Origin: Pseudoruegeria sp039972875
GTDB taxonomy: Bacteria > Pseudomonadota > Alphaproteobacteria > Rhodobacterales > Rhodobacteraceae
Length of the DNA: 64,000 bases
Assembly (NCBI GenBank): GCA_039972875.1
Contig: JBDWMA010000042.1
Location: 186,001 to 250,000 of the forward strand
Reading direction: 5' to 3'
Both the position numbers and the translations under genes were made by a program. This document shows positions 27,273 through 35,997 of this stretch, one piece after another (within the stretch, counting starts at the first letter, position 1; every line of letters starts with the position of its first letter). The notes below the pieces were generated by a model. That model saw nothing but the letters and a program-made list of their open reading frames with translations. It ran no database searches and was not told the origin of the DNA.

Positions 27273-28547
27273 ATGAGCATGATCGTTGACATTTTCGCCC
27301 GTGAAATTCTGGACAGCCGTGGCAACCCGACCGTCGAGGTCGATGTTGTACTCGAAGACGGCACACTAGGCCGTGCTGCTGTTCCTTCTGGTGCCTCAAC
27401 AGGTGCCTATGAAGCAGTTGAAAAGCGCGATGGCGACAAGTCCCGTTACGGCGGCAAAGGCGTGCTTGAAGCTGTTGCAGCAGTGAATGGTGAAATCGCC
27501 GAAGCGCTGGTGGGTCTGGACGTCACCGAGCAAGAAGCCCTTGATGGCGCCATGATCGAGCTGGACGGCACAGAAAACAAAGCGCGCCTAGGCGCGAACG
27601 CCATTCTTGGTGTATCCTTGGCTGCTGCCAAAGCCGCTGCCGATTTTACAGCCCAGCCTTTGTATCGTTATATCGGCGGCACATCCGCCCGCGTTCTGCC
27701 TGTTCCGATGATGAACATCATCAACGGCGGAGAGCACGCAGACAACCCGATCGACATCCAAGAATTCATGATCATGCCGGTTTCTGCAACCAATATCAAA
27801 GAAGCCATCCGCATGGGGGCCGAAGTCTTTCACACGCTGAAAAAAGAGCTCTCCGCAGCCGGTCACAACACGGGTATCGGCGATGAAGGTGGCTTTGCAC
27901 CAAACCTTGAAAGCACCCGCGCCGCTTTGGACTTCGTCATGTCCGCCATTGAAAAGACAGGTTACAAACCGGGCGAAGACATCTACCTCGCGTTGGACTG
28001 TGCTTCTACCGAATATTTCAAAGACGGCAAATATGAAATGAAGGGCGAAGGCATTTCCCTGACCTCCGAAGAAAACGTCGCCTATCTGGCCAAACTGGTC
28101 GAAGACTACCCCATCATTTCTATCGAAGATGGCTGTGACGAAGACGACTGGGACGGCTGGAAAATGTTGACAGACACCATTGGTGACAAGGTACAGTTGG
28201 TCGGCGACGATCTGTTTGTGACCAACCCAACACGTCTGGCAACTGGCATCGAAAAAGGTTCTGCCAACGCGATGCTGGTGAAGGTGAACCAAATCGGCTC
28301 TTTGTCTGAAACCCTAAAGGCCGTCGACATGGCCCACCGTGCAGGGTTCAAAAACGTCATGTCTCACCGTTCCGGTGAAACCGAGGACGCGACTATCGCC
28401 GATCTGGCTGTTGCCACCAACTGTGGCCAAATCAAAACCGGCTCTTTGTCGCGCTCCGACCGTTTGGCGAAATACAACCAGCTCATTCGCATCGAAGAAA
28501 TGCTTGGCGAGACCGCCGAATACGCAGGCCGTTCGATCCTGAAATAA
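27273..28547 (+). CDS. eno: Enolase
   Basis: A 424-residue glycolytic enzyme converting 2-phosphoglycerate to phosphoenolpyruvate. Family landmarks are AREILDSRGNPTVEVD (start), SGASTGAYEAVE, the GDEGGFAPNL loop, the metal ligands in SIEDGCDEDDW and LVGDDLFVTNP, the catalytic lysine in AMLVKVNQIGSL, and SHRSGETED. The ATG at 27273 has GAGGA at 27261-27265; an earlier in-frame ATG at 27234 gives a 13-residue extension not found in the family. Two operator-like motifs lie upstream and a strong terminator follows. Confidence 0.97.
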   Translation: MSMIVDIFAREILDSRGNPTVEVDVVLEDGTLGRAAVPSGASTGAYEAVEKRDGDKSRYGGKGVLEAVAAVNGEIAEALVGLDVTEQEALDGAMIELDGTENKARLGANAILGVSLAAAKAAADFTAQPLYRYIGGTSARVLPVPMMNIINGGEHADNPIDIQEFMIMPVSATNIKEAIRMGAEVFHTLKKELSAAGHNTGIGDEGGFAPNLESTRAALDFVMSAIEKTGYKPGEDIYLALDCASTEYFKDGKYEMKGEGISLTSEENVAYLAKLVEDYPIISIEDGCDEDDWDGWKMLTDTIGDKVQLVGDDLFVTNPTRLATGIEKGSANAMLVKVNQIGSLSETLKAVDMAHRAGFKNVMSHRSGETEDATIADLAVATNCGQIKTGSLSRSDRLAKYNQLIRIEEMLGETAEYAGRSILK

Positions 28548-28586
28548 CTCTGGCCGATGCCAGTAAGTTCAGCTTAAGGTTTTATC

Positions 28587-28616
28587 CGGCCCCGCTTTCA
28601 TGGTGGGGCCGTTTCT
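28587..28616 (+). terminator. Intrinsic terminator after eno
   Basis: CGGCCCC pairs with GGGGCCG, extended inward by a G-T and a C-G pair, followed by TTTCT. It lies 40 bases after the eno stop and just before the next ATG at 28630. Confidence 0.7.
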
Positions 28617-28629
28617 ATATGAGGACCCG

Positions 28630-29085
28630 ATGAAACACCCTGCCCCGGACAACCATTACCAAACAGAACATGCACGTTTGCTGTTTGATAGCTATCAAAA
28701 CTTGACAGGCAAACCGCTCCTCAAAACCTTTGATGCCAAGGCACTTTTTGAAGCCCCCTTTGTGGTGGTGTCACACGATGGCGGCGATGATCCCATCCTG
28801 ACCTACGGCAATCTGGCTGCCTTGAAGTTATGGGAAACCGACTGGAACAGCTTAACGCAAATGCCATCACGACTGACCGCGGAGCCCATGCATTTAGAAG
28901 ACCGCACTGCCCTACTGGAGGCAACGACACGTCAGGGGTACATCGATGATTACAACGGCATACGCATCAGCAGTACGGGAAACCGTTTTCGAATTGAACA
29001 GGCCGTGGTTTGGAATTTGACTAGGCAAGATGGTACGGTTTGCGGTCAAGCGGCGATGTTTTCGAATTATATTCACATCACTTAG
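28630..29085 (+). CDS. MEKHLA domain protein
   Basis: A 151-residue protein matching the MEKHLA/PAS-like family (PF08670) known at the C-terminus of plant HD-ZIP III proteins and alone in bacteria. Features are LLFDSYQNLTGKPLL (about 16-30), the FVVVSHDGGDDPILTYGNLAALKLWE core and the DDYNGIRISSTGNRFRI strand region. PAS-like folds bind small ligands, but no bacterial role is established. The ATG at 28630 follows GAGGA; the eno terminator lies directly upstream, so it likely has its own promoter overlapping that region. Confidence 0.82.
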   Translation: MKHPAPDNHYQTEHARLLFDSYQNLTGKPLLKTFDAKALFEAPFVVVSHDGGDDPILTYGNLAALKLWETDWNSLTQMPSRLTAEPMHLEDRTALLEATTRQGYIDDYNGIRISSTGNRFRIEQAVVWNLTRQDGTVCGQAAMFSNYIHIT

Positions 29086-29216
29086 ACGCATTACTCTAAT
29101 TTTTAGTTTTTTTACATACGATCTGACAGCCCGGCCGAGTTACCCCTTGCGGAAACGCCACAATGTTCTCATTATGTTCTCATCGCCGAATAATGCGAGT
29201 CGAAAGGGCCACGGCC

Positions 29217-29465
29217 ATGAAAACACATTACATTTGCCAATTGTACACCGCCAAACCTACCAAGGCGGGCACCAAAATTGAGGTCAGCAAAATGATTGAG
29301 GGCACCAGTGAAAGCGAGGTCGTCAGCCGCGCAGAACGCAGTGTGGAGCGCGGCCTTTGCGCCGGTGCAGACGCCTATATCGTCAGCGTGGACCCCGCAA
29401 TCGGCGAACCCGGAGATCCTCAATTCTTGGCCCGTGTGGGACAAGTCCCAGAGTTAGAATTCTAA
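29217..29465 (+). CDS. Small conserved-looking protein, function unknown (82 aa)
   Basis: I do not recognise this 82-residue protein. It starts MKTHYICQLYTAKPTKAG, has a mixed helix/strand composition with a likely helix at about 33-47 (SESEVVSRAERSVERG) and ends VGQVPELEF. No signal peptide or membrane segment is seen. It looks like a real gene: it sits alone between two other genes, is followed 58 bases later by a textbook terminator, and its codon use resembles its neighbours. There is no clear ribosome site before the ATG at 29217. Confidence 0.55.
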   Translation: MKTHYICQLYTAKPTKAGTKIEVSKMIEGTSESEVVSRAERSVERGLCAGADAYIVSVDPAIGEPGDPQFLARVGQVPELEF

Positions 29466-29522
29466 ACAATTCCGGTTCATCCTCAAAGAACCTGCGGTAC
29501 TGTCTTTGAACAATTAAATTCA

Positions 29523-29551
29523 CGACCAAGAAAGGAATCTTGGTCGTTTTC
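29523..29551 (+). terminator. Intrinsic terminator after the 82-residue gene
   Basis: CGACCAAG and CTTGGTCG form a perfect 8 bp stem with an AAAGGAAT loop, followed by TTTTC. The remaining bases up to 29693 hold no recognisable gene. Confidence 0.85.
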
Positions 29552-29693
29552 TTATCCCGAAGCACCCTTTTCCCCAACACCGGTTCTCCGCTCCCCATTC
29601 GATTGCCGCGTGGGTCGAGCTTAGTATCTGCAAACCGCAAACCCATCGGCATTACATTACGAACACAATCTGAAAGAAAACTGGTGTAAATCC

Positions 29694-30797
29694 CTACGCT
29701 GCCAATAAACGCCCTTCGTACGATTTCAGAGCCTTCCTGGCTGTGCTCCCATATTCGGCGACACCAACTTCGAGTTCGGGGAACAGATCTAGAATCTCTT
29801 GCCGTGAATTATAGGCCAATTCCTCCATAATATGGTCTCCGGGATGTAGACTTTCTGTAGGGGCTCCTTCAGCAAAAATGATCTGATGGCTATCAAACAG
29901 CAAATGAAAATATTCTACTTTATCAACTTCTTGTGTCTCAATTAGCCCTTCGCATAACAACGCCTTCGCAGTGACAAGAACCTCTTCTTCTCCAAACAAT
30001 AATTCACACTTCCAACCTTGCAGCAAAAACCGATGTTGCGGTGAAACTAATAAATCATTGTCATTGTTCAAAGCACCTGCCTTGATCAAAATTGGTGACA
30101 TTGGCTCCATGCCCTCAACAACTTTACTTCCGATCCACCGAATGGGTTGTTCGCCGTGATCCTGCGTCGCAATCAAATCCCCGACGATTAAATTCTCAAC
30201 CGGAACATTTCCCTTGGGGGTAAGGATATGTGTTCCTCTCACAAAACATGGAAAATTACTGCCACCCACGGTTGGTCCATTGATAACCCACGTCCCGCTA
30301 TCATCAGGAACTATTGTGTTTTCTGTGTCGCTTTTGAGAGGGTCATCAACGAACAACACATCATCATCACTGAGATCGGCCCCTGTTCCACCAATGATGT
30401 TACCTGGGATTGAATTCCCCCAGAACACGTTATCCACAGCCTGCGCCGGATCACTGCTAGTGTCTGAGAGTACAACACCAGATCGAGGATGCCCTCCTAG
30501 TGACGTCTCAATAACATAGTAGTCATATGTTCCGTCAGTGGTATACGTCCCTGTGGACACCGCAATTGTAAGATCGATGCGAACGTTTTTGCCCGATTTA
30601 ACATAGGTTTCAAGGAAAAGGGCGCTAACATCTTCACCGGTATCGACCCGAATTTCAACGAAATCGCCACCTGCGCCACCATAATTATAGGATAGCTCAT
30701 TTAACTGTGCGGCCACATGAAGTACCTCCAACGTCGTATTTTCCACCCCCCCGAGTAAAAAATACTGATGAACGCACCAAGTCAGTTTCTCCGTCAT
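29694..30797 (-). CDS. Hint (Hedgehog/intein) domain protein
   Basis: A 367-residue acidic protein. The C-terminal half is a Hint_2 domain (PF13403) beginning with the nucleophile cysteine in FPCFVRGTHILTPKGNVPVENL (in pieces CFVRGTHI and PVENLIVGD), with the block B histidine in LLVSPQHRFLL and the HLLFDSHQIIFAEGAPTESLHPG region. The N-terminal half (about 1-185) is a beta-rich, D/G/T-rich segment without a recognised fold. Such proteins are frequent in Rhodobacterales and may be secreted by type I systems; no signal peptide is visible. The start is uncertain: ATG at 30797 or TTG at 30818, neither with a strong ribosome site. Confidence 0.82.
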   Translation of the reverse strand: MTEKLTWCVHQYFLLGGVENTTLEVLHVAAQLNELSYNYGGAGGDFVEIRVDTGEDVSALFLETYVKSGKNVRIDLTIAVSTGTYTTDGTYDYYVIETSLGGHPRSGVVLSDTSSDPAQAVDNVFWGNSIPGNIIGGTGADLSDDDVLFVDDPLKSDTENTIVPDDSGTWVINGPTVGGSNFPCFVRGTHILTPKGNVPVENLIVGDLIATQDHGEQPIRWIGSKVVEGMEPMSPILIKAGALNNDNDLLVSPQHRFLLQGWKCELLFGEEEVLVTAKALLCEGLIETQEVDKVEYFHLLFDSHQIIFAEGAPTESLHPGDHIMEELAYNSRQEILDLFPELEVGVAEYGSTARKALKSYEGRLLAA

Positions 30798-30889
30798 ATC
30801 CGACTGACACACAAACAAAACTAGGAAAAAAATTCCGACTTTATATATTGCATGAAAGTCACAACAACCGAACCTGAGCAGGTAGTTTC

Positions 30890-31315
30890 ATGAACGCGGC
30901 AGAAATTATTACAAAATTAAATCTACATCCCCACCCAGAGGGCGGATATTACCGGCAGACATGGATAGATGAACCTAAAGAGGGGCGCTCTAATGGGACT
31001 TGCATCTATTTCCTACTGAAGGCGGGTGAAAGCTCCCACTGGCATCGCGTCGATGCAACTGAAATCTGGCATTATTATGCGGGGGCGCCGTTGATCTTGT
31101 CGCGATCGGAAACAGACACCGGACCCGCCACCGAAGCCGTTTTGGGCCCTGATCTTTTAGCGGGCCAGTTCCCACAACTTATCGTTAAGACGGGACATTG
31201 GCAGGCGGCGCGATCAACGGGCGATTGGACGCTGGTCGGATGCACGGTCTCGCCTGGGTTTCGGTTCGAAGGGTTTGAATTGGCCCCTGTTGGTTTTTCT
31301 ATACCCGGAGCGTAA
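30890..31315 (+). CDS. DUF985 (cupin_5) protein
   Basis: A 141-residue single-domain cupin of PF06172. The family landmarks are LNLHPHPEGGYYRQTW (about 11-26), CIYFLLKAGESSHWHRVDATEIWHYYAG (the two-histidine cupin motif 1 in pieces SSHWHRV and EIWHYY) and TLVGCTVSPGFRFEGFEL. Substrate is unknown; the family resembles sugar-epimerase-like cupins. Only 3 bp separate it from the next gene, so the two are co-transcribed. Confidence 0.88.
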   Translation: MNAAEIITKLNLHPHPEGGYYRQTWIDEPKEGRSNGTCIYFLLKAGESSHWHRVDATEIWHYYAGAPLILSRSETDTGPATEAVLGPDLLAGQFPQLIVKTGHWQAARSTGDWTLVGCTVSPGFRFEGFELAPVGFSIPGA

Positions 31316-31318
31316 CAC

Positions 31319-31903
31319 GTGCCTGTTCTTGACCTGTCTTATCCCCTCAATACTGAAACAGACATTTATTCAGAAGCTGGCTACAGCGACCCATCGCTTA
31401 CAATCGCGCCATGGTGTGAAATCTCGGATCAGGGATACCGTGTGTCCCAATTGTCCTTGGGTACGCAAACAGGCACTCACATCGATGCCCCCGCACATTT
31501 TGACCCAGAGGGTCAAACGCTCGAATCTCTGACCCCTGACGCACTTATCGGATCCTATACTTTGATCGATCTGCGAAAAGGCCGCTGTGACATCCCGCCG
31601 AAAGCTGATCCTATTTTATTGCTGGATGCCCGTAACGGCGCAACGATGACTCAGTTCGATTTGAACACCTTGTTTGCACTGAACAGTCCTGTTTGGGTCA
31701 TGGCCGGATATATTGAAATCCAAGATACACCATCTCTGGAGTTCCATAGGCAGATCGCTGCCGCCGGTATCTTTCTGGTTGAAGATCTCAATATGACCTC
31801 AGTCGATGGGTCCTTTCCAAAGACTGGGGAGATCATTGCACTGCCACTGCGCCTTGAAGGGACCAGTGGCAGCCCATGCCGCGTTTTGTTACGTTACATT
31901 TAG
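31319..31903 (+). CDS. Cyclase/hydrolase family protein (kynurenine formamidase-like)
   Basis: A 194-residue metal-dependent hydrolase of PF04199. The defining metal motif is present as GTQTGTHIDAPAHF (HxGTHxDxPxHF form with Q replacing the first His). Conserved strands DLSYPLNTETDIY and FPKTGEIIALPLRLEGTSGSPCRV also fit. The family includes kynurenine formamidases and isatin hydrolases; the reaction here is not determined. The start is a GTG at 31319, three bases after the cupin stop. It overlaps the end of anmK tail to tail by four bases. Confidence 0.85.
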   Translation: MPVLDLSYPLNTETDIYSEAGYSDPSLTIAPWCEISDQGYRVSQLSLGTQTGTHIDAPAHFDPEGQTLESLTPDALIGSYTLIDLRKGRCDIPPKADPILLLDARNGATMTQFDLNTLFALNSPVWVMAGYIEIQDTPSLEFHRQIAAAGIFLVEDLNMTSVDGSFPKTGEIIALPLRLEGTSGSPCRVLLRYI

Positions 31904-33000
31904 TCTACGGGTTTGCTAATTTGCCCGCCACCGATCGGCATCGAAACCCCGGTTGTTGACGGACAAGAGGTTGGCAGCCCTCGCATGACACGAACAGCAA
32001 GATAAGCAAAAGCCTGCGCCTCTAACATGTCACCATCAAGACCCGCATCCTCAACAGGGGCAACCGGCACATCAAGCAAAACCGCCAACATCGTCATAAG
32101 AGTCGGATTTTTACGCCCGCCACCTGTGACCAAAACGCCAGACGGCGTACCGGGCAAATGTTCCATAGCACGCGCCACAGAGGCTGCACTGATTGCGGTA
32201 AGAGTGGCGGCAGCATCCGCGTCTTCCAGGTAGCTTACCCGTTCTAGAACATCAGGGAAATCATTTCGATCCAACGACTTCGGAGGCGTTCTATAGAAAT
32301 ATTCCGCCTCTAGAAAATCGCTAACCAGATCCTCATCAACTTCACCATCCGCTGCCAGCTCTCCGTTTTCATCAAACAAAGCGCCCTGCCGCTGATACAT
32401 TAAATCATTAATCGGTGCGTTGGCGGGCCCAGTGTCAAAAGCCAGCAGTGCGCCCTCTTCTTCGGGCGTATCATAGCTCGGATCCACCCAAGTCAGATTT
32501 CCCACGCCACCAAGGTTCAAGAACACCACCGGCCCGTCACTCTCTATGAATTTCGCGCAGGCAAAATGGAAAAACGGCGCAAGCGGAGCGCCTTCTCCGC
32601 CCAGCTCAACATCTGAGCTGCGGAAATCCCAAACGACGGGACGCTGCAGAACCTCGGCCAACACATCGCCACTGCCCGCCTGATGCGTGCCCTCACCATG
32701 GGGATCATGGGCCAACGTTTGGCCGTGAAAACCGATGACATCGGCGTCCTCAAATTCTGACAACAGTGTTGCGTGGGCTGTTTCTACAACCTCGGCCGCG
32801 TCGTTGACTTCTGGGTAGCCGGGCCAAAGACCCAGCGCATTGGCGATAACCGCCCGCTCCTGCTCCTCATAGGCCCGATAGTGGCTTTCTCCAAATTCAA
32901 AAATCTGATGGCCATCTGTCTGCAACAAAGCTGCATCAACGCCGTCCAACGACGTTCCCGACATACAACCCAACGCCCAGACAGGTCCCGCTTTCAACAT
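31900..33000 (-). CDS. anmK: Anhydro-N-acetylmuramic acid kinase
   Basis: A 366-residue ASKHA-fold kinase that phosphorylates and opens 1,6-anhydro-MurNAc in peptidoglycan recycling. It shows the phosphate loop GCMSGTSLDGVDAAL (11-25), VIGFHGQTLAHDP, NLGGVGNLTWV, AFDTGPANAPINDLM (given in pieces FDTGPANAPIND) and the VTGGGRKNPTLM segment. It is divergent from tyrS with 67 bp between starts, an arrangement I recall from other Rhodobacterales. It converges with the cyclase gene. Confidence 0.95.
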   Translation of the reverse strand: MLKAGPVWALGCMSGTSLDGVDAALLQTDGHQIFEFGESHYRAYEEQERAVIANALGLWPGYPEVNDAAEVVETAHATLLSEFEDADVIGFHGQTLAHDPHGEGTHQAGSGDVLAEVLQRPVVWDFRSSDVELGGEGAPLAPFFHFACAKFIESDGPVVFLNLGGVGNLTWVDPSYDTPEEEGALLAFDTGPANAPINDLMYQRQGALFDENGELAADGEVDEDLVSDFLEAEYFYRTPPKSLDRNDFPDVLERVSYLEDADAAATLTAISAASVARAMEHLPGTPSGVLVTGGGRKNPTLMTMLAVLLDVPVAPVEDAGLDGDMLEAQAFAYLAVRVMRGLPTSCPSTTGVSMPIGGGQISKPVD

Positions 33001-33067
33001 GGTCTTTCCCTTTTTACCTTGGCCCGATATACCGCGCTTAGTCTACGTTGAACATGGATAATTACCG

Positions 33068-34318
33068 ATGACCTACCACCCAAAATCAGAGTTTATGCGC
33101 GTGATGATCGAGCGCGGCTTTTTGGCCGACTGCACCGACTATCAGGCGCTCGATGACGCGCTGGTCGACGGCGTGGTGCCGGCCTATATCGGCTTTGACG
33201 CGACGGCGGAATCTTTGCACGTCGGATCTCTTATACAGATCATGATGTTACGCTGGTTGCAAAAGAGTGGGCACAAACCGATTACCTTGATGGGCGGCGG
33301 CACAACCAAGGTCGGCGATCCCTCTTTCCGCGCGGATGAACGTCCCTTGCTGAATGACGCACAGATCAACGCCAACATCGATGGCATCCAACAGGTGTTT
33401 GCAAAATACGTGGATTATTCTGATGCACCAAACGGTGCATTGATGCTGAACAATGCGGAATGGCTGGACAATCTGAACTACCTAGAATTCCTGCGCGATA
33501 TTGGACGGCATTTCTCGGTGAACCGAATGCTCGCTTTTGAAAGCGTAAAATCCCGTATTGATCGGGAGCAGTCCCTGTCTTTCCTCGAATTCAACTACAT
33601 GATCCTGCAAGCCTATGATTTCCTAGAGCTGAACCGCCGCTATGGCTGTGTTCTGCAAATGGGTGGATCAGACCAATGGGGCAATATCGTCAACGGGATC
33701 GACCTGACCCGCCGCGTTCTGGATCACCAAATCTTTGGCCTAACGTCTCCACTGTTGACGACGTCGGACGGTAAAAAGATGGGTAAATCGCAGGATGGTG
33801 CCGTTTGGCTAAACGCAGAAATGCGCAGCCCCTATGAATTCTGGCAATTCTGGCGCAATACCACAGACGCTGATGTTGGGCGTTTCTTAAAACTTTACAC
33901 AGAATTGCCAATCCCAGAATGCGAGCGATTGGGGGCACTAGAAGGGTCTGCGATCAACGATGCGAAAATCGTACTTGCAAATGAAGTGACCACCCTGTGT
34001 CACGGCGCAGAGGCTGCTGCCGCAGCCGAAGCCACTGCACGGGAAGTCTTTGAAAAAGGCGGTGTGGGCGATGACCTCCCGACCTTGACGCTCTCGGCTG
34101 ATGACATCGGTGACGGGATTTCCATCGTTCAACTGTTCGTTAAATCTGGCCTTGCGGGCTCTGGCAAAGAGGCAAAACGCCTGTTTGCTGAGAATGGCGC
34201 CAAATTAAACGACACACCCCTGAACAATCCCGGCCAAATGATCACCCAAGAATTCCTTGCTGAACCGATCAAGTTATCCGCCGGTAAAAAACGCCATGCT
34301 TTGGTTAAAATTGACTAA
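33068..34318 (+). CDS. tyrS: Tyrosine--tRNA ligase
   Basis: A 416-residue class I synthetase. The HIGH-type motif is AESLHVGSLIQI; the tyrosine pocket region QMGGSDQWGNIVNG is intact; the KMSKS-type loop reads KKMGKSQDG, as is common in bacterial TyrRS. A C-terminal S4 RNA-binding domain follows (about 345-410, FVKSGLAGSGKEAKRLFAENG in pieces). Start ATG at 33068. A textbook terminator follows at 34341-34370. Confidence 0.96.
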   Translation: MTYHPKSEFMRVMIERGFLADCTDYQALDDALVDGVVPAYIGFDATAESLHVGSLIQIMMLRWLQKSGHKPITLMGGGTTKVGDPSFRADERPLLNDAQINANIDGIQQVFAKYVDYSDAPNGALMLNNAEWLDNLNYLEFLRDIGRHFSVNRMLAFESVKSRIDREQSLSFLEFNYMILQAYDFLELNRRYGCVLQMGGSDQWGNIVNGIDLTRRVLDHQIFGLTSPLLTTSDGKKMGKSQDGAVWLNAEMRSPYEFWQFWRNTTDADVGRFLKLYTELPIPECERLGALEGSAINDAKIVLANEVTTLCHGAEAAAAAEATAREVFEKGGVGDDLPTLTLSADDIGDGISIVQLFVKSGLAGSGKEAKRLFAENGAKLNDTPLNNPGQMITQEFLAEPIKLSAGKKRHALVKID

Positions 34319-34340
34319 TCTGCACGGTGAAAACATCTGA

Positions 34341-34370
34341 AACGGGGGGCCATTTGTCCCCCGTTTTTTT
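34341..34370 (+). terminator. Intrinsic terminator after tyrS
   Basis: AACGGGGG and CCCCCGTT form an 8 bp stem with a nine-base loop, running into a T7 tract. It also separates tyrS from the convergent DUF3179 gene. Confidence 0.92.
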
Positions 34371-34379
34371 GTCCGGAGG

Positions 34380-35354
34380 TCAATTTAGCATCCACTGACC
34401 CTCTGGCCAAAACGCGTGAAACGCAAAAGCGAACATCACATCATGGGGAACATCACGTCCAGAGGCATCCTTGACCCGAATGGATCCAACCTCTCGCCCC
34501 TTGGCGATACGCCCACTGTCCAATGCTGACGCCTGACCGGCTTTCCAACTGATGATCACCCCCGCCTCCTGTACACGGCCAGACTTTGACAACCGCTCTA
34601 GGGGCCAAGCCTGATCACCGACCCGAACCACGCGGGCCAGTGGTGAAATATCATGGGGAGGGTTTTCACCCGAATACAAAAACGGACGTTTAGAACGATC
34701 GTACCCTCGATACGGGTTGCTCCCGTAATCTCGGCTCCAATTTGGTTCATTCATCACCAAACCGTCTGGATTGCGGGCCTTATATTCTGCAAAGCTCTCC
34801 ATCCACGCGGGCAGCTGTTTGAGCTTGGTTCCGGTATGTTGCCCTACGATGCCAGTGCCAACGGCCTGCTGCCACCAGCTTTCGGTTTCCCGATCATACA
34901 TCACCATATCAGAATTGCGCAGCTTTCCAGACACCCCAAAACTCAGAACTTTTCCTTGCACCCGTCGATCAAAAACAATTCCCGAGTTGCACAAAGGGCA
35001 AAACGTCACCGCGACAGGGATGCCTCCGATCTGATCATTCACGATTTCATGCCACATCAGATAACGGATGGGATACGTCCGGGGCGCTTGCCCTGAAATC
35101 TCAACCGTAATCACGGGTTCTCTGGTCTCAATCCGATGTTCAGAGGACGCACGCACAAAACTCGGGTCAGACAACGCCGGAATGCCATCTTTAGAAGGCC
35201 CTCCAGACAGGATTTCCCCCCAGCTTTGAACCGTTGTCTTTTCAAAATCAGTTTCTGGCCACTCATGTTTCCAGAAAGAAGGATCAGCCACGACCGACCC
35301 TGTTGCCAACACTGTGGCGATCAGCCCCACGATCAAACTGTTTCTTAAACGCAT
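34380..35354 (-). CDS. DUF3179 domain secreted protein
   Basis: A 324-residue protein with an N-terminal signal peptide (LRNSLIVGLIATVLATGSVVA, cleavage near residue 23). The body matches DUF3179 (PF11376): YPIRYLMWHEIVNDQIGG, the cysteine motif VTFCPLCNSGIVFDR, SGKLRNSDMVMYDRETESWW (in pieces) and the NPYRGYDRS tail region. The two cysteines suggest a redox or metal site, but no activity is known. The ATG at 35354 is fixed by AAGGAGGA upstream. It looks monocistronic, facing tyrS. Confidence 0.88.
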   Translation of the reverse strand: MRLRNSLIVGLIATVLATGSVVADPSFWKHEWPETDFEKTTVQSWGEILSGGPSKDGIPALSDPSFVRASSEHRIETREPVITVEISGQAPRTYPIRYLMWHEIVNDQIGGIPVAVTFCPLCNSGIVFDRRVQGKVLSFGVSGKLRNSDMVMYDRETESWWQQAVGTGIVGQHTGTKLKQLPAWMESFAEYKARNPDGLVMNEPNWSRDYGSNPYRGYDRSKRPFLYSGENPPHDISPLARVVRVGDQAWPLERLSKSGRVQEAGVIISWKAGQASALDSGRIAKGREVGSIRVKDASGRDVPHDVMFAFAFHAFWPEGQWMLN

Positions 35355-35448
35355 TGGGGTCCTCCTTCTGTTCACGCGTTAGCCTGACAGAGGGAGGACC
35401 CCGATTATAGCCCCACTCACGCGGGTTTGAGCAAAAGCGAGGCGTCGC

Positions 35449-35997
35449 TTAGCGAACCTTGACCGCGGTAATCCGGTCTGGTGCGCCAACAACAGCGCCG
35501 TTCGGGCCAGTGCCCAATTTGATCTGATCGACCACATCCATGCCGGATGTGACTTTGCCCACAACGGTGTATTGACCGTTCAAGAAATGACCATCATCAA
35601 ACATGATGAAGAACTGGCTGTTCGCTGAATTTGGGCTCTGAGAGCGCGCCATGCCAACAACACCACGATCAAATGGCACATCAGAAAATTCAGCCTTCAG
35701 GTCCGGCTTGTCTGACCCGCCGCGTCCCGCCAAGCGCATATTGCCACCCAGCTTACCATTTTCCACATCGCCCGTTTGCGCCATGAATCCATCAATCACC
35801 CGGTGAAACACCACGTCATCATATTGTCCATCCGCCGCAAGCTCGGTGATCCGAGCCGCATGACCGGGCGCCAAATCTTCGAGCAGGTCGATTACGACAG
35901 TCCCATTTGCCTCTCCGGCAATGGTCAGTTCGATTTCAGTGGCCGAGGCCATAATTGGCGCCGCCACTAGCCCGAGGGCTAGCAAAAGATTACGCAT
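35449..35997 (-). CDS. Periplasmic peptidyl-prolyl cis-trans isomerase (cyclophilin)
   Basis: A 182-residue cyclophilin with a signal peptide (MRNLLLALGLVAAPIMASA). The catalytic core FHRVIDGFMAQTGD is intact, including the arginine of FHR, and SQFFIMFDDGHFLNGQYTVVGKV (in pieces) forms the proline pocket. It folds exported proteins. The ATG at 35997 overlaps the end of the cytoplasmic paralogue by 8 bp, so this is a tandem duplication whose copies serve two compartments. Confidence 0.94.
   Translation of the reverse strand: MRNLLLALGLVAAPIMASATEIELTIAGEANGTVVIDLLEDLAPGHAARITELAADGQYDDVVFHRVIDGFMAQTGDVENGKLGGNMRLAGRGGSDKPDLKAEFSDVPFDRGVVGMARSQSPNSANSQFFIMFDDGHFLNGQYTVVGKVTSGMDVVDQIKLGTGPNGAVVGAPDRITAVKVR

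Noticed and set aside
27588..28292. Long open frame of 234 codons on the minus strand inside eno
   Set aside because: It is the antisense of a highly conserved gene with strong codon bias; the product is not family-like and no ribosome site precedes it.
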